Below, one piece after another: positions 35,103-43,370 of a stretch of DNA of 60,808 nt. The translations under genes were made by a program, and so were the position numbers. Position 1 is the stretch's first letter; each line of letters starts with the position of its first letter. Source of the DNA: CAIKLP01 sp039798705 (GTDB taxonomy: Bacteria; Bacteroidota; Bacteroidia; Sphingobacteriales; Sphingobacteriaceae); assembly GCA_039798705.1 (NCBI GenBank), contig JBDKFN010000004.1:1-60808 (forward strand), given 5' to 3'. The notes below the pieces were generated by a model. It did no database searches. It saw nothing but the letters and a program-made list of their open reading frames with translations, and was not told where the DNA came from.

Positions 35103-36304
35103 TGAAAAACAACAAGATATTTTTTACGCTATTTTTTGCTGCAACTTTTCTTTTGACAAGTTGTGAAAATCCATTTGGCGATAAAACAAATTTAAGTTTT
35201 ATCGATGTGCCTAATTACGACGAACAACCAATTGCATTTGTTCCAATTCAACCCGCATTAAAAGATTTTGAAAACCCTACTGCTATTATTATTGGTTATG
35301 ATGAATTAGTTTACATTGCGGATCAAGGCAGGTCTACCGTTTATTGTTTTGACCAAAGTGGTAAAAAGATTTCTTCGCTAGTTATTCCAGGATTAAAAGC
35401 GATTGCAATGGATCGAAGTTTGAATTTATTGGCATTAGGTGCAATTGATACATTAATTAATGGGAATAGTTTCAAGTTAGATGCGGTGTTTAGATATGAG
35501 CTGGCTGCTACTTCTGGTTATGGTTTATCTTTTGCTACTTTAAAAAAGAGAACAATTCACCCGTTTTATTTTAAAACAAGTTTTTCGACTTCAGATACCG
35601 CTACACATTTCAATGCAATTAGTGTGATGGCTGATAACAATTATTATATCACACGTTCTGGGCCATCAAATGCGCCTACACAAATAGGAGGACCAGATGA
35701 TGCAATATTAGTATTCAATTCAAGAGATAAATTTGTTACTACGGTAAATGTGCAAACTGAGCAAGGTTTAATCAGTGATTATTTTAAGAAGCCATTTGCA
35801 ATTACTACACTGGCAAAAGGACCTCAGTCTCCTATAGTAAAGCAAGGTGGTGATTTTATTTTCACTTCAATTAATCCGAGTACCACCATTAAAACGCAAT
35901 ACATCAGTTTTGTTTCTTCAGAATTTGGTTCTAGCTACACGCTGAACACTTCATTAGCTGGACAGGACACTTCAAAAGCGAATGGCTTTATTTATTCGCC
36001 AAATAAATTTACGTCACCATTAGGCGTAACAATTGCTGGCGATGGTAGTAATTATATTTTTGTAGCTGATGCCGCAAAAGACTCTGTTTATTTATTTTCT
36101 TTAAACGGATTGGAAGGTATTCAACCACCTCCAGGTTATGCAACTAAAAAGAATATCAAAGTATCTTTTGGCGGAAGCGGATTAGGTCCAAAGCAATTCC
36201 GTAAGCCGGTAGCACTTGCCTATCACAATCAAATATTATATGTATGTGACGCAGGTAATGGCAGGGTTACTAGATTCAAATTAAGTACAGAATTCGTCAA
36301 TTAA
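35102..36304 (+). CDS. NHL-repeat-like beta-propeller lipoprotein
   Basis: A 400-residue lipoprotein (LLTSCENPFG, Cys at 21). Repeated strands of the NHL type are visible: ENPTAIIIGYDELVYIADQG near 59, SPLGVTIAGDGSNYIFVADAA near 301 and RKPVALAYHNQILYVCDAGNGRV near 370, suggesting a six-bladed propeller used for protein or ligand binding. No enzyme motif. It is the last gene of the envelope cluster and is translationally coupled to the PorV-like gene. No clear terminator follows. Confidence 0.82.
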   Translation: MKNNKIFFTLFFAATFLLTSCENPFGDKTNLSFIDVPNYDEQPIAFVPIQPALKDFENPTAIIIGYDELVYIADQGRSTVYCFDQSGKKISSLVIPGLKAIAMDRSLNLLALGAIDTLINGNSFKLDAVFRYELAATSGYGLSFATLKKRTIHPFYFKTSFSTSDTATHFNAISVMADNNYYITRSGPSNAPTQIGGPDDAILVFNSRDKFVTTVNVQTEQGLISDYFKKPFAITTLAKGPQSPIVKQGGDFIFTSINPSTTIKTQYISFVSSEFGSSYTLNTSLAGQDTSKANGFIYSPNKFTSPLGVTIAGDGSNYIFVADAAKDSVYLFSLNGLEGIQPPPGYATKKNIKVSFGGSGLGPKQFRKPVALAYHNQILYVCDAGNGRVTRFKLSTEFVN

Positions 36305-36379
36305 GCTAAATTCAATTAACGCTATTTAACTGCTTTAAAGCTTCAATTCGAGGTTTTTAAAACATAAGTTGCTAAACTA

Positions 36380-36410
36380 TTGCTACTTGCTAAATAAAAG
36401 CGTATCTTTG
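36380..36410 (+). promoter_or_regulatory. Promoter of the DEAD-box helicase gene
   Basis: TTG at 36380-36382 and TATCTTTG at 36403-36410 are 20 bases apart, a close match to the Bacteroidota promoter. The leader of about 40 bases is unusually GC-rich for this genome (CGGCGGCTTTCGC, GAGGCGATCGC). Confidence 0.75.
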
Positions 36411-36453
36411 CGGCGGCTTTCGCAAGAGGCGATCGCTTTAAACTATATATTTA

Positions 36454-38379
36454 ATGAACCCATTTGAACAATTGGGTGTCAGTCCTAAAATTGTAAAGGC
36501 AATTGTAGAAATCGGCTTTGTCTCGCCGACGCCTATACAAGAACAATCCATTCCCGTCTTATTAAAGGGGGATCGCGACTTTGTCGGTCTGGCACAAACA
36601 GGAACAGGGAAAACTGCCGCATTTGGCCTCCCGCTGTTAGAACAGATAGATCTTCGAAGTAAACATCCGCAGGCATTAATTTTATGCCCGACGCGTGAGT
36701 TATGTTTACAAATCACGAATGATCTAAAAAATTACGGTAAATACCTCGACGACTTAAATGTTGTTGCCGTGTACGGAGGTGCAAGTATTGTTACTCAGTT
36801 AAAAGACATCAAGAGAGGCGCACACATTGTGGTAGCAACTCCAGGTAGAATGCTGGATGTATTAAACAGGAAAGCAGTTAATTTTTCAGAAGTAAAATCT
36901 GTAGTATTAGATGAAGCCGATGAAATGTTAAACATGGGTTTCCAAGAAGACATCAACAGTATTTTATCAACTACACCTGATGATAAATTTACATGGTTGT
37001 TTTCTGCAACGATGCCTGCAGAGGTTCGTCGTATTGCAAAAAACTACATGGATGATCCTTTCGAATTAACCGTAGGAACAAAAAATACAGGTAACGTAAA
37101 CATCAATCACGAATACTATGTAGTTCGTCCTCGCGACAAATATGCTGCATTAAAAAGGTTGGTAGATTACAATCCAGATATTTTTGGAATTGTGTTTTCA
37201 AGAACAAAAATTGAAACACAAGAGATTGCGGAGATGTTGATGAAAGATGGTTACAATGCAGATTCTTTGCATGGTGATTTATCGCAACAACAACGCGACA
37301 GGGTAATGAAAAGATTTCGCGACAGGTCATTGCAAATATTAGTTGCAACAGACGTAGCCGCAAGGGGAATCGACGTAGACAATGTAACTCACGTAGTGCA
37401 TTTCTCTTTGCCTGATGAAATTGAAAACTATACACATAGAAGTGGTCGTACTGCAAGAGCAGGTAAAACAGGAACTTCATTGGCGATTATTACTGCTAGA
37501 GACATCGGTAAAATTCGTCAAATTGAAAGACAAATTGGATCGAAATTTACTTTAGCAGAAGTGCCAACATCTTTTGATGTTTGTGAAAAACAATTATTTT
37601 CTTTAGTACACAAAGTACATAATGTACAAGTGAATGATGAACAAATTGATCAGTACATGCAACGCATTTACGATGAGTTAACAGATTTATCTAAAGAAGA
37701 TGTTATCAAAAGATTTGCTTCATTAGAATTCAACAGATTCTTGGATTACTATCGCAATGCTCCAGATTTAAATGCAAAAGCAGATGATCGTTCGGCAGAT
37801 AGAAATTCAATGGGTAGCGCAAAAAGCGGTTCACATACACGTTTGTTTATTAATTTAGGTTCTGTTGACGAATTCAACAGAGGTGAATTATTAGGATTTG
37901 TATGTAATACTTCTGGAATTAAAGGCGACCGTGTTGGTAAGATCGACATCAAAGGAGTTTATTCTTTCTTTGAAGTAGAAAACGAAGTATTAGAGCAAGT
38001 ACAATCTGCTTTCAAGAGCGTAGATTTCAAAGGCAGAAATGTTAGAATTGAAGTTTCTCAAGATAGCGGTGGAGGAGATAGAGGCAGAAGTCGTTCACGA
38101 GGATCATATGGTGGCGGTGAACGCAAGTCATATGGCGGCGGTGGCGGCGGAGAGCGCAGATCATATGGTGGCGGTGAACGTAAGTCATATGGTGGCGGCG
38201 GCGGCGAACGCAGATCTTATGGTGGCGAAAGTAGAGGTGGAGACGGTGGTCGTGGCGAAAGTCGTGGTTATTCATCAGAGCGCAGGTCATCTGGTTCTGG
38301 AAGCACAGCTGCTAATTCACCAAGCGGTGCTCCAAGAAGAGAACGCAAAGACAAAGATTCAAGAGGCGGTAGGTGGTAA
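36454..38379 (+). CDS. DEAD-box RNA helicase, DeaD/CsdA-like, with RGG-type tail
   Basis: A 641-residue ATP-dependent RNA helicase likely helping ribosome assembly or RNA turnover. Motifs in order: Q motif (SPTPIQEQSIP, ~27), Walker A (AQTGTGKT, ~48), PTRELC, TPGRM, DEAD box (VLDEADEM, ~154), SAT (~186), ARGIDV (~306) and HRSGRTARAG (~330). A DbpA-type RNA-binding domain lies near 455-530 (HTRLFINLGSVDEFNRGELLGFV). The last ~105 residues are a Gly/Arg/Ser/Tyr-rich disordered tail with GGGERKSYGGG-like repeats. Transcribed alone from its own promoter to a terminator. Such helicases are often cold-induced; not shown here. Confidence 0.96.
   Translation: MNPFEQLGVSPKIVKAIVEIGFVSPTPIQEQSIPVLLKGDRDFVGLAQTGTGKTAAFGLPLLEQIDLRSKHPQALILCPTRELCLQITNDLKNYGKYLDDLNVVAVYGGASIVTQLKDIKRGAHIVVATPGRMLDVLNRKAVNFSEVKSVVLDEADEMLNMGFQEDINSILSTTPDDKFTWLFSATMPAEVRRIAKNYMDDPFELTVGTKNTGNVNINHEYYVVRPRDKYAALKRLVDYNPDIFGIVFSRTKIETQEIAEMLMKDGYNADSLHGDLSQQQRDRVMKRFRDRSLQILVATDVAARGIDVDNVTHVVHFSLPDEIENYTHRSGRTARAGKTGTSLAIITARDIGKIRQIERQIGSKFTLAEVPTSFDVCEKQLFSLVHKVHNVQVNDEQIDQYMQRIYDELTDLSKEDVIKRFASLEFNRFLDYYRNAPDLNAKADDRSADRNSMGSAKSGSHTRLFINLGSVDEFNRGELLGFVCNTSGIKGDRVGKIDIKGVYSFFEVENEVLEQVQSAFKSVDFKGRNVRIEVSQDSGGGDRGRSRSRGSYGGGERKSYGGGGGGERRSYGGGERKSYGGGGGERRSYGGESRGGDGGRGESRGYSSERRSSGSGSTAANSPSGAPRRERKDKDSRGGRW
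38104..38235 (+). repeat. Tandem repeats coding the helicase Gly/Arg tail
   Basis: Five imperfect direct repeats of 21-33 bases, each beginning TCATATGG or TCTTATGG and coding SYGGG(GGG)ERK/R, lie in the 3' end of the helicase gene. Copy number is likely to vary between strains through replication slippage. Confidence 0.8.
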
Positions 38380-38397
38380 TCTATTTGCTTAATTAAT

Positions 38398-38431
38398 AAA
38401 AAGAGTAGGTCCATGATCTACTCTTTTTTTT
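38398..38431 (+). terminator. Terminator of the helicase gene
   Basis: GAGTAGGTC (38403-38411) pairs with GATCTACTC (38415-38423), including one G-U pair, with loop CAT, followed by a long T tract. Confidence 0.8.
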
Positions 38432-38470
38432 TCTCGTCAAATTCGTTTAATTTTACTTTTTTAAAACATT

Positions 38471-38956
38471 ATGATACAACGAATTCAAACCATTTATTTA
38501 TTCCTAGCATCGGTAGCGCTAATGGTGCTATTTTTTGTGCCGATTTATCATTACCAACAAATAGGCCCATCTGCTCATGTGTTAGACGCTAAAATTACCA
38601 TTCAAGGTAGTTATGTAAAAAATGCGCTAACGAATAATTATGAATTACAAACTTTGAATAATTTACGCATGTTCATTGCGGCAGCACTTTCTTTGTTTTT
38701 ATTGTTTACTATTTTTCAGTTTAACAATAGAAAAAGACAAGTGGGAATTGCAAGAATTTTAGTCATTGCGCAATTTGCTTTTGTAATTTATTTATTGTCT
38801 TCTTTACAACAACAAATTACAGCAGCAGGAATTACCCAAGTTAAAATGGGCTTTGGTGTTGCATTGCCAAGTATTGCTATTTTATTTACAGCAATGGCGG
38901 CTAAAGCAATTCGTAAAGATGAAGATAAAGTAAGAGCAGCTGATCGAATAAGATAA
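38471..38956 (+). CDS. DUF4293 family membrane protein
   Basis: A 161-residue inner-membrane protein with four predicted helices: IYLFLASVALMVLFFVPIY (~8-26), MFIAAALSLFLLFTIFQF (~66-83), ILVIAQFAFVIYLLSSL (~95-111) and GVALPSIAILFTAMAAKAI (~128-146). It begins MIQRIQTIYLFLAS and matches the Bacteroidota-specific family DUF4293, of unknown function. The truA gene starts one base after its stop, so they form an operon, possibly with the ABC exporter. Confidence 0.87.
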   Translation: MIQRIQTIYLFLASVALMVLFFVPIYHYQQIGPSAHVLDAKITIQGSYVKNALTNNYELQTLNNLRMFIAAALSLFLLFTIFQFNNRKRQVGIARILVIAQFAFVIYLLSSLQQQITAAGITQVKMGFGVALPSIAILFTAMAAKAIRKDEDKVRAADRIR

Positions 38957-38957
38957 G

Positions 38958-39707
38958 ATGCGCTATTTTTTAGAACTAGCTTATTTAGGTACTGCCTATC
39001 ATGGTTGGCAATTACAGCCGAATGCAATTACTATACAAGAAATACTTGATCAAAAATTAAGTGCATTATTAGCTGAACCTATCTATACGCTAGGTTGTGG
39101 CCGAACCGATGCAGGCGTACATGCGAAAAATTTTTATGCACATTTTGATAGCACAAAAAATATCAGCAATCAATTAATTACTAATTTGAATGGGATGTTG
39201 CCTTCTGACATTGTCGCAAAGAAATTTATTTTAGTAAAAGACGATGCGCATGCAAGGTTTGATGCCATTGCACGTGGTTACGAATACCGAATGCATTTTT
39301 TTAAAAATCCATTTGTAGAATCGCAGAGTTATTATTTTCATTTTAAAAATAAGCCGGATATTCATTTGATGAATGATGCTGCCAAATTACTTTTGACGCA
39401 TCGGGATTTTGAATGTTTTAGTAAAACACATTCGGGATCAAGTACCAGTATTTGTAAGATTAATTATGCTTATTGGGAACAAACGGAAGATGGGTTTATT
39501 TTTAAAATTTCAGCCAATCGTTTTTTACGAAACATGGTCAGAGCCATTGTAGGTACACTATTAGATGTGGGTATTGGTCGAATTAATTTAACAGAATTCC
39601 AAAAAATATTAGCGAGCAGAAATAGGTCAAATGCAGGAACTTCAGTTCCCGCAAATGGTTTAGCATTAGTATCTGTTATTTATCCTGATGGATATTTAAA
39701 AGATTAA
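38958..39707 (+). CDS. truA: tRNA pseudouridine(38-40) synthase
   Basis: TruA makes pseudouridine at positions 38-40 of the tRNA anticodon stem-loop. The 249 residues begin MRYFLELAYLGTAYHGWQLQ, with the catalytic Asp in LGCGRTDAGVHA near residue 52, the motif FDAIARGYEYRM and C-terminal ISANRFLRNMVRAIVGTLLDVG. Length is standard. One base separates it from the DUF4293 gene, and 25 bases from the ABC gene downstream. Confidence 0.97.
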   Translation: MRYFLELAYLGTAYHGWQLQPNAITIQEILDQKLSALLAEPIYTLGCGRTDAGVHAKNFYAHFDSTKNISNQLITNLNGMLPSDIVAKKFILVKDDAHARFDAIARGYEYRMHFFKNPFVESQSYYFHFKNKPDIHLMNDAAKLLLTHRDFECFSKTHSGSSTSICKINYAYWEQTEDGFIFKISANRFLRNMVRAIVGTLLDVGIGRINLTEFQKILASRNRSNAGTSVPANGLALVSVIYPDGYLKD

Positions 39708-39732
39708 TTTAAACAATTCAAAATTTCGACCA

Positions 39733-41484
39733 ATGGCAACAGGGCAGCTAGTCAACAGTAAATTATTAGCAAGGGTTTTTCAATTTGTAAAACCATATAA
39801 AAGCATTTTCTACAAATCAGCTTTTTTAACAATTGTACTTGCAGTCATTGCTCCTGTTAGGCCTTACATGGTTCAATATACCATCGATCATTTTATTTTT
39901 GACTCAAATTTAATGGGTTTAATTTGGATGGTCATAGCCATGTTTTTTGTTTTGGCATTACAAATGTTTGTGCAGTATTACCATACTTTATTAACTAATT
40001 TATTAGGACAGTCAGCTATTTTAGACTTACGTAAAAAAATAGTCAATCATTTGTTGAGCCTCAAATTAAGTTATTTTGACCATACACCAATTGGGACTTT
40101 AGTAACCAGAAGCGTTTCCGATTTAGAAACCATTGCTGATATTTTTTCAGAAGGGTTGTTGGTTATTATCGGAGATATTTTACAAATTGTTGTTTTGGTT
40201 TCAGTAATGTTATATGTGGATTGGCGTTTAACTTTGATAAGTTTAAGCACCATTCCTTTTTTATTGCTTGCTACTTATATTTTTAAAGAAAAAACAAAGG
40301 TAGCTTTTCAGGAAGTCAGAACAGAAGTGGCTAAGCTCAATACTTTTTTGCAAGAGCATATTTCTGGGATGAAAATCATTCAATTATTTCACCGCGAAAA
40401 GCAAGAGCAAGAAAAGTTCGAAGCAATTAATTTAAGACACCGTGATGCACATATAAAATCCGTTTGGTATTATTCTATTTTCTTTCCAGTAGTGGAATTG
40501 ATGTCTGCTACTTCAATAGGTATTCTCGTTTGGTATGGTTCAAAAGAAGTAATGCAAGAGGCTGTTTCGTTAGGCGTAATTGTTTCTTTTATTATGTATC
40601 TCAATATGCTCTTCAGACCTATTCGCGAATTAGCAGATAAGTTTAATACTTTACAAATGGGAATGGTGAGTGCCGAAAGAATTTTTAAAGTTTTAGACAC
40701 TAATTTAAAAACAAATAACGAAGGTGTTTTGAAGCCAACGCAAATTAATGGTAACATTCAATTTCAAAATGTTTCATTTGCATATGTGGAAGACAATTTT
40801 GTATTAAAAGACATAACGTTTGAATTGCCAGCTGGCGCAACGTTAGCGTTGGTAGGTGCTACAGGCGCAGGAAAATCTTCAATTATAAATTTATTGAATC
40901 GGTTTTACGATATCAATGCAGGTAAAATTTTATTAGACGGAATAGCGATCGAACAATATGATTTAGCTTTTTTACGTAGCACCATCGCAACCATCCCGCA
41001 AGATGTATTTTTGTTTTCAGATACCATTCACGAAAATATTACCTTGAAAAACAATGACATTTCAAGAGCAGAAGTTATCGCGGCTGCAAAAGAAGTAGGA
41101 GCACATGATTTTATCATGCAGTTGCCTGGTAATTATGATTACAATGTAATGGAAAGAGGCGCAACATTATCTGTTGGTCAAGGGCAATTAATTTCATTCA
41201 TTAGGGCTTTAGTTTATAATCCTAAGATTTTGGTTTTAGATGAAGCAACTTCCTCTGTCGATACAGAAACGGAATTATTGATCCAAAGTGCCATAAAAAA
41301 ACTCATGAATGGAAGGACGAGTATTGTCATTGCTCATCGTTTGTCTACTATTCAGCATGCCGATAAAATATTGGTAGTCGATAAAGGGCACATTGTGGAG
41401 GCGGGAAACCATCAAGAATTGCTTCAATTAGGGGGAATTTACCATAAATTGGTCTCCTTGCAATTCCAAGCACAGGGTATTTAG
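39733..41484 (+). CDS. ABC exporter, fused membrane and ATPase domains (MsbA-like)
   Basis: A 583-residue half-transporter working as a homodimer in the inner membrane; MsbA-like proteins flip lipid A or other lipids, or export drugs. Six membrane helices occupy about residues 20-315. The nucleotide-binding domain has Walker A GATGAGKSS near 375, a Q-loop IPQDVFLF, signature LSVGQGQLISFIRAL (usual LSGGQ with G to V), Walker B ILVLDEATSSVD and switch His in IVIAHRLSTIQ. LSVGQ is common in Bacteroidota relatives. Probably in the DUF4293-truA operon. Substrate unknown. Confidence 0.94.
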   Translation: MATGQLVNSKLLARVFQFVKPYKSIFYKSAFLTIVLAVIAPVRPYMVQYTIDHFIFDSNLMGLIWMVIAMFFVLALQMFVQYYHTLLTNLLGQSAILDLRKKIVNHLLSLKLSYFDHTPIGTLVTRSVSDLETIADIFSEGLLVIIGDILQIVVLVSVMLYVDWRLTLISLSTIPFLLLATYIFKEKTKVAFQEVRTEVAKLNTFLQEHISGMKIIQLFHREKQEQEKFEAINLRHRDAHIKSVWYYSIFFPVVELMSATSIGILVWYGSKEVMQEAVSLGVIVSFIMYLNMLFRPIRELADKFNTLQMGMVSAERIFKVLDTNLKTNNEGVLKPTQINGNIQFQNVSFAYVEDNFVLKDITFELPAGATLALVGATGAGKSSIINLLNRFYDINAGKILLDGIAIEQYDLAFLRSTIATIPQDVFLFSDTIHENITLKNNDISRAEVIAAAKEVGAHDFIMQLPGNYDYNVMERGATLSVGQGQLISFIRALVYNPKILVLDEATSSVDTETELLIQSAIKKLMNGRTSIVIAHRLSTIQHADKILVVDKGHIVEAGNHQELLQLGGIYHKLVSLQFQAQGI

Positions 41485-41523
41485 AATATCGAAATCAATA
41501 TTAGCGGATTATTTAAATTTTAT

Positions 41524-41531
41524 TAGTTTTG
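41524..41531 (+). promoter_or_regulatory. -7 promoter box of sucD
   Basis: TAGTTTTG matches TAnnTTTG and ends 23 bases before the sucD ATG. No convincing -33 TTTG is visible. Confidence 0.55.
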
Positions 41532-41554
41532 CAGCATAATTTATAAGAAAAACA

Positions 41555-42442
41555 ATGAGTGTTTTAGTCAATAAAGATTCCAAAGTAATTGTACAAGGTT
41601 TTACGGGTAGTGAAGGCACTTTCCATGCAGGTCAAATGTTAGCTTATGGCACCAATGTAGTTGGTGGTGTAACGCCAGGAAAAGGTGGTTCAACACACTT
41701 AGAAAAACCAGTTTTCAATACAGTAGCAGATGCAGTTGCAAAAACTGGCGCTAATGTTTCTATTATTTTTGTGCCACCTGCTTTTGCAGCTGATGCTATT
41801 ATGGAAGCAGCTAACGGAGGTATAAAAGTTATCATTTGTATTACAGAAGGTATTCCAACCAAAGACATGATTTTGGTAAAAGAATATTTATCAGATAAAG
41901 ATTGCAGATTAATTGGGCCAAATTGTCCAGGAGTCATGACTGCAGGTGAAGCAAAGGTTGGTATCATGCCAGGCTTTATTTTCCAACCAGGAAGAGTAGG
42001 GATCGTTTCTAAATCAGGAACTTTAACTTACGAAGCAGTTGATCAAATTACACGTTTAGGTTTAGGTCAATCTACTGCTATTGGAATTGGAGGTGATCCA
42101 ATTATTGGAACAACTACTAAAGAAGCGGTTGAATTATTAATGAACGATCCTGAAACAGATGGTATCATTATGATTGGTGAAATTGGTGGTGGCATGGAAG
42201 CAGAAGCAGCAATGTGGATTAAGAACCATGGTACAAAACCAGTAGTTGGGTTTATTGCAGGACAAACTGCACCAGCTGGAAGAAGAATGGGTCACGCAGG
42301 TGCAATTGTAGGTGGAGCAGACGATACTGCAGCAGCAAAAATGAAAATTATGCGTGAATGTGGTATTAGAGTGGTAGAATCTCCAGCAACAATTGGAGTT
42401 GCCATGAAAGAAGAATTACAAAAAGCAGGACTTTTAAAATAA
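41555..42442 (+). CDS. sucD: Succinate--CoA ligase, alpha subunit
   Basis: Alpha subunit of succinyl-CoA synthetase, which couples succinyl-CoA cleavage to ATP/GTP formation in the TCA cycle. The 295 residues begin MSVLVNKDSKVIVQGFTGSEGTFHA (CoA-binding Rossmann domain), with GPNCPGVM near 129 and the phosphorylated His in GRRMGHAGAIVGG near 247. The beta subunit gene (sucC) is not adjacent, which is common in Bacteroidota. Own promoter and terminator make it a single-gene unit. Confidence 0.97.
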   Translation: MSVLVNKDSKVIVQGFTGSEGTFHAGQMLAYGTNVVGGVTPGKGGSTHLEKPVFNTVADAVAKTGANVSIIFVPPAFAADAIMEAANGGIKVIICITEGIPTKDMILVKEYLSDKDCRLIGPNCPGVMTAGEAKVGIMPGFIFQPGRVGIVSKSGTLTYEAVDQITRLGLGQSTAIGIGGDPIIGTTTKEAVELLMNDPETDGIIMIGEIGGGMEAEAAMWIKNHGTKPVVGFIAGQTAPAGRRMGHAGAIVGGADDTAAAKMKIMRECGIRVVESPATIGVAMKEELQKAGLLK

Positions 42443-42458
42443 ATATTAAAAACAAGAT

Positions 42459-42488
42459 AGGCCTTAGCATTTGCTAAGGCCTTTTTTT
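42459..42488 (+). terminator. Terminator of sucD
   Basis: GGCCTTAGC (42460-42468), loop ATTT, GCTAAGGCC (42473-42481), then seven T. Confidence 0.88.
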
Positions 42489-42520
42489 ATGAGTTTTTAA
42501 GTACATAAGCATGTTAGTGT

Positions 42521-42528
42521 TATATTTG
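42521..42528 (+). promoter_or_regulatory. -7 promoter box of fabG
   Basis: TATATTTG matches TAnnTTTG. It lies 53 bases before the fabG ATG, giving a leader of about 45 bases with no evident hairpin. A -33 element is not obvious. Confidence 0.55.
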
Positions 42529-42581
42529 CTATAGGAAATACTAAAAGCAAGCCTTATTTTTAAATAAAAACATATTTCAAA

Positions 42582-43328
42582 ATGAATTTATTAGCTGGTA
42601 AAACTGCATTAATTACAGGTGCATCAAAAGGGATAGGAAAGAAAATTGCTGAATTATTTGCAGCTCAAGGTGCAAATGTAGCTTTCACCTATTTATCTTC
42701 AGTAGAAAAAGGTGAAGCATTAGCAAAAGAACTTGCCGCAACAGGAGCCAATGTAAAAGGCTACCGTTCGGATGCTTCAGATTTCAATGCTGCGGAACAA
42801 CTAATAAATGACATCGTTGCAGATTTTGGCACTATAGATATTGTTGTAAACAATGCAGGAATTACCAAAGATGGTTTGTTGATGCGCATGACCGAAGCCC
42901 AATGGGACGAAGTAATGACTGTCAACTTGAAATCAATTTTCAATGTAACCAAAGCAGCTAGTAAAGTTATGATGCGCCAAAGAAGTGGCGTATTCATTAA
43001 CATGACTTCAATCGTTGGATTACAAGGAAACCCAGGTCAAGCAAATTACGCCGCATCTAAAGCTGGTATAATTGGTTTTACTAAATCAATTGCGCAAGAA
43101 TTAGGTTCAAGAAATATCAGATGTAACGCAATTGCTCCAGGTTTTATTAAAACAGAAATGACAGATGCACTAGCGCCGGAAATAGTAGAAGGATGGAGCA
43201 AAACAATTCCTTTACAAAGAATGGGTGAAACTTCAGATGTAGCAAATGTTGCTTTATTCCTTGCTTCAGATATGGGTAGCTATATCAGCGGACAAACTAT
43301 TTCGGTTTGTGGCGGAATGTCTAGGTAA
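42582..43328 (+). CDS. fabG: 3-oxoacyl-[acyl-carrier-protein] reductase
   Basis: FabG reduces 3-oxoacyl-ACP with NADPH in fatty acid elongation. The 248-residue short-chain dehydrogenase has the cofactor motif GASKGIGK near 13, NNAGITKDGLLMRM near 87, and the Ser-Tyr-Lys triad in NMTSIVGLQGNPGQANYAASKAG (Tyr near 151, Lys near 155), ending in SGQTISVCGGMSR. The N terminus and DGLLMRM motif are typical of true FabG rather than a general SDR. It stands apart from other fab genes; 42 bases separate it from the following VWA-like gene. Confidence 0.95.
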   Translation: MNLLAGKTALITGASKGIGKKIAELFAAQGANVAFTYLSSVEKGEALAKELAATGANVKGYRSDASDFNAAEQLINDIVADFGTIDIVVNNAGITKDGLLMRMTEAQWDEVMTVNLKSIFNVTKAASKVMMRQRSGVFINMTSIVGLQGNPGQANYAASKAGIIGFTKSIAQELGSRNIRCNAIAPGFIKTEMTDALAPEIVEGWSKTIPLQRMGETSDVANVALFLASDMGSYISGQTISVCGGMSR

Positions 43329-43370
43329 TTTATTTCGAATTCATAAAAAAATGTAAATTAGCATGCGTTT

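Noticed and set aside
31235..36304. Polysaccharide utilisation locus around the TonB-dependent receptor
   Set aside because: No SusD-like protein and no glycoside hydrolase, lyase or sulfatase is present.
36429..36436. GCGATCGC octamer (also at 53496-53503), like the cyanobacterial HIP1 repeat
   Set aside because: I noticed only these two copies; one lies in the dnaX coding sequence. Chance is the simplest explanation.
38042..38290. His/Arg-rich antisense ORF opposite the helicase tail
   Set aside because: It is the complement of the Gly/Arg repeat codons.
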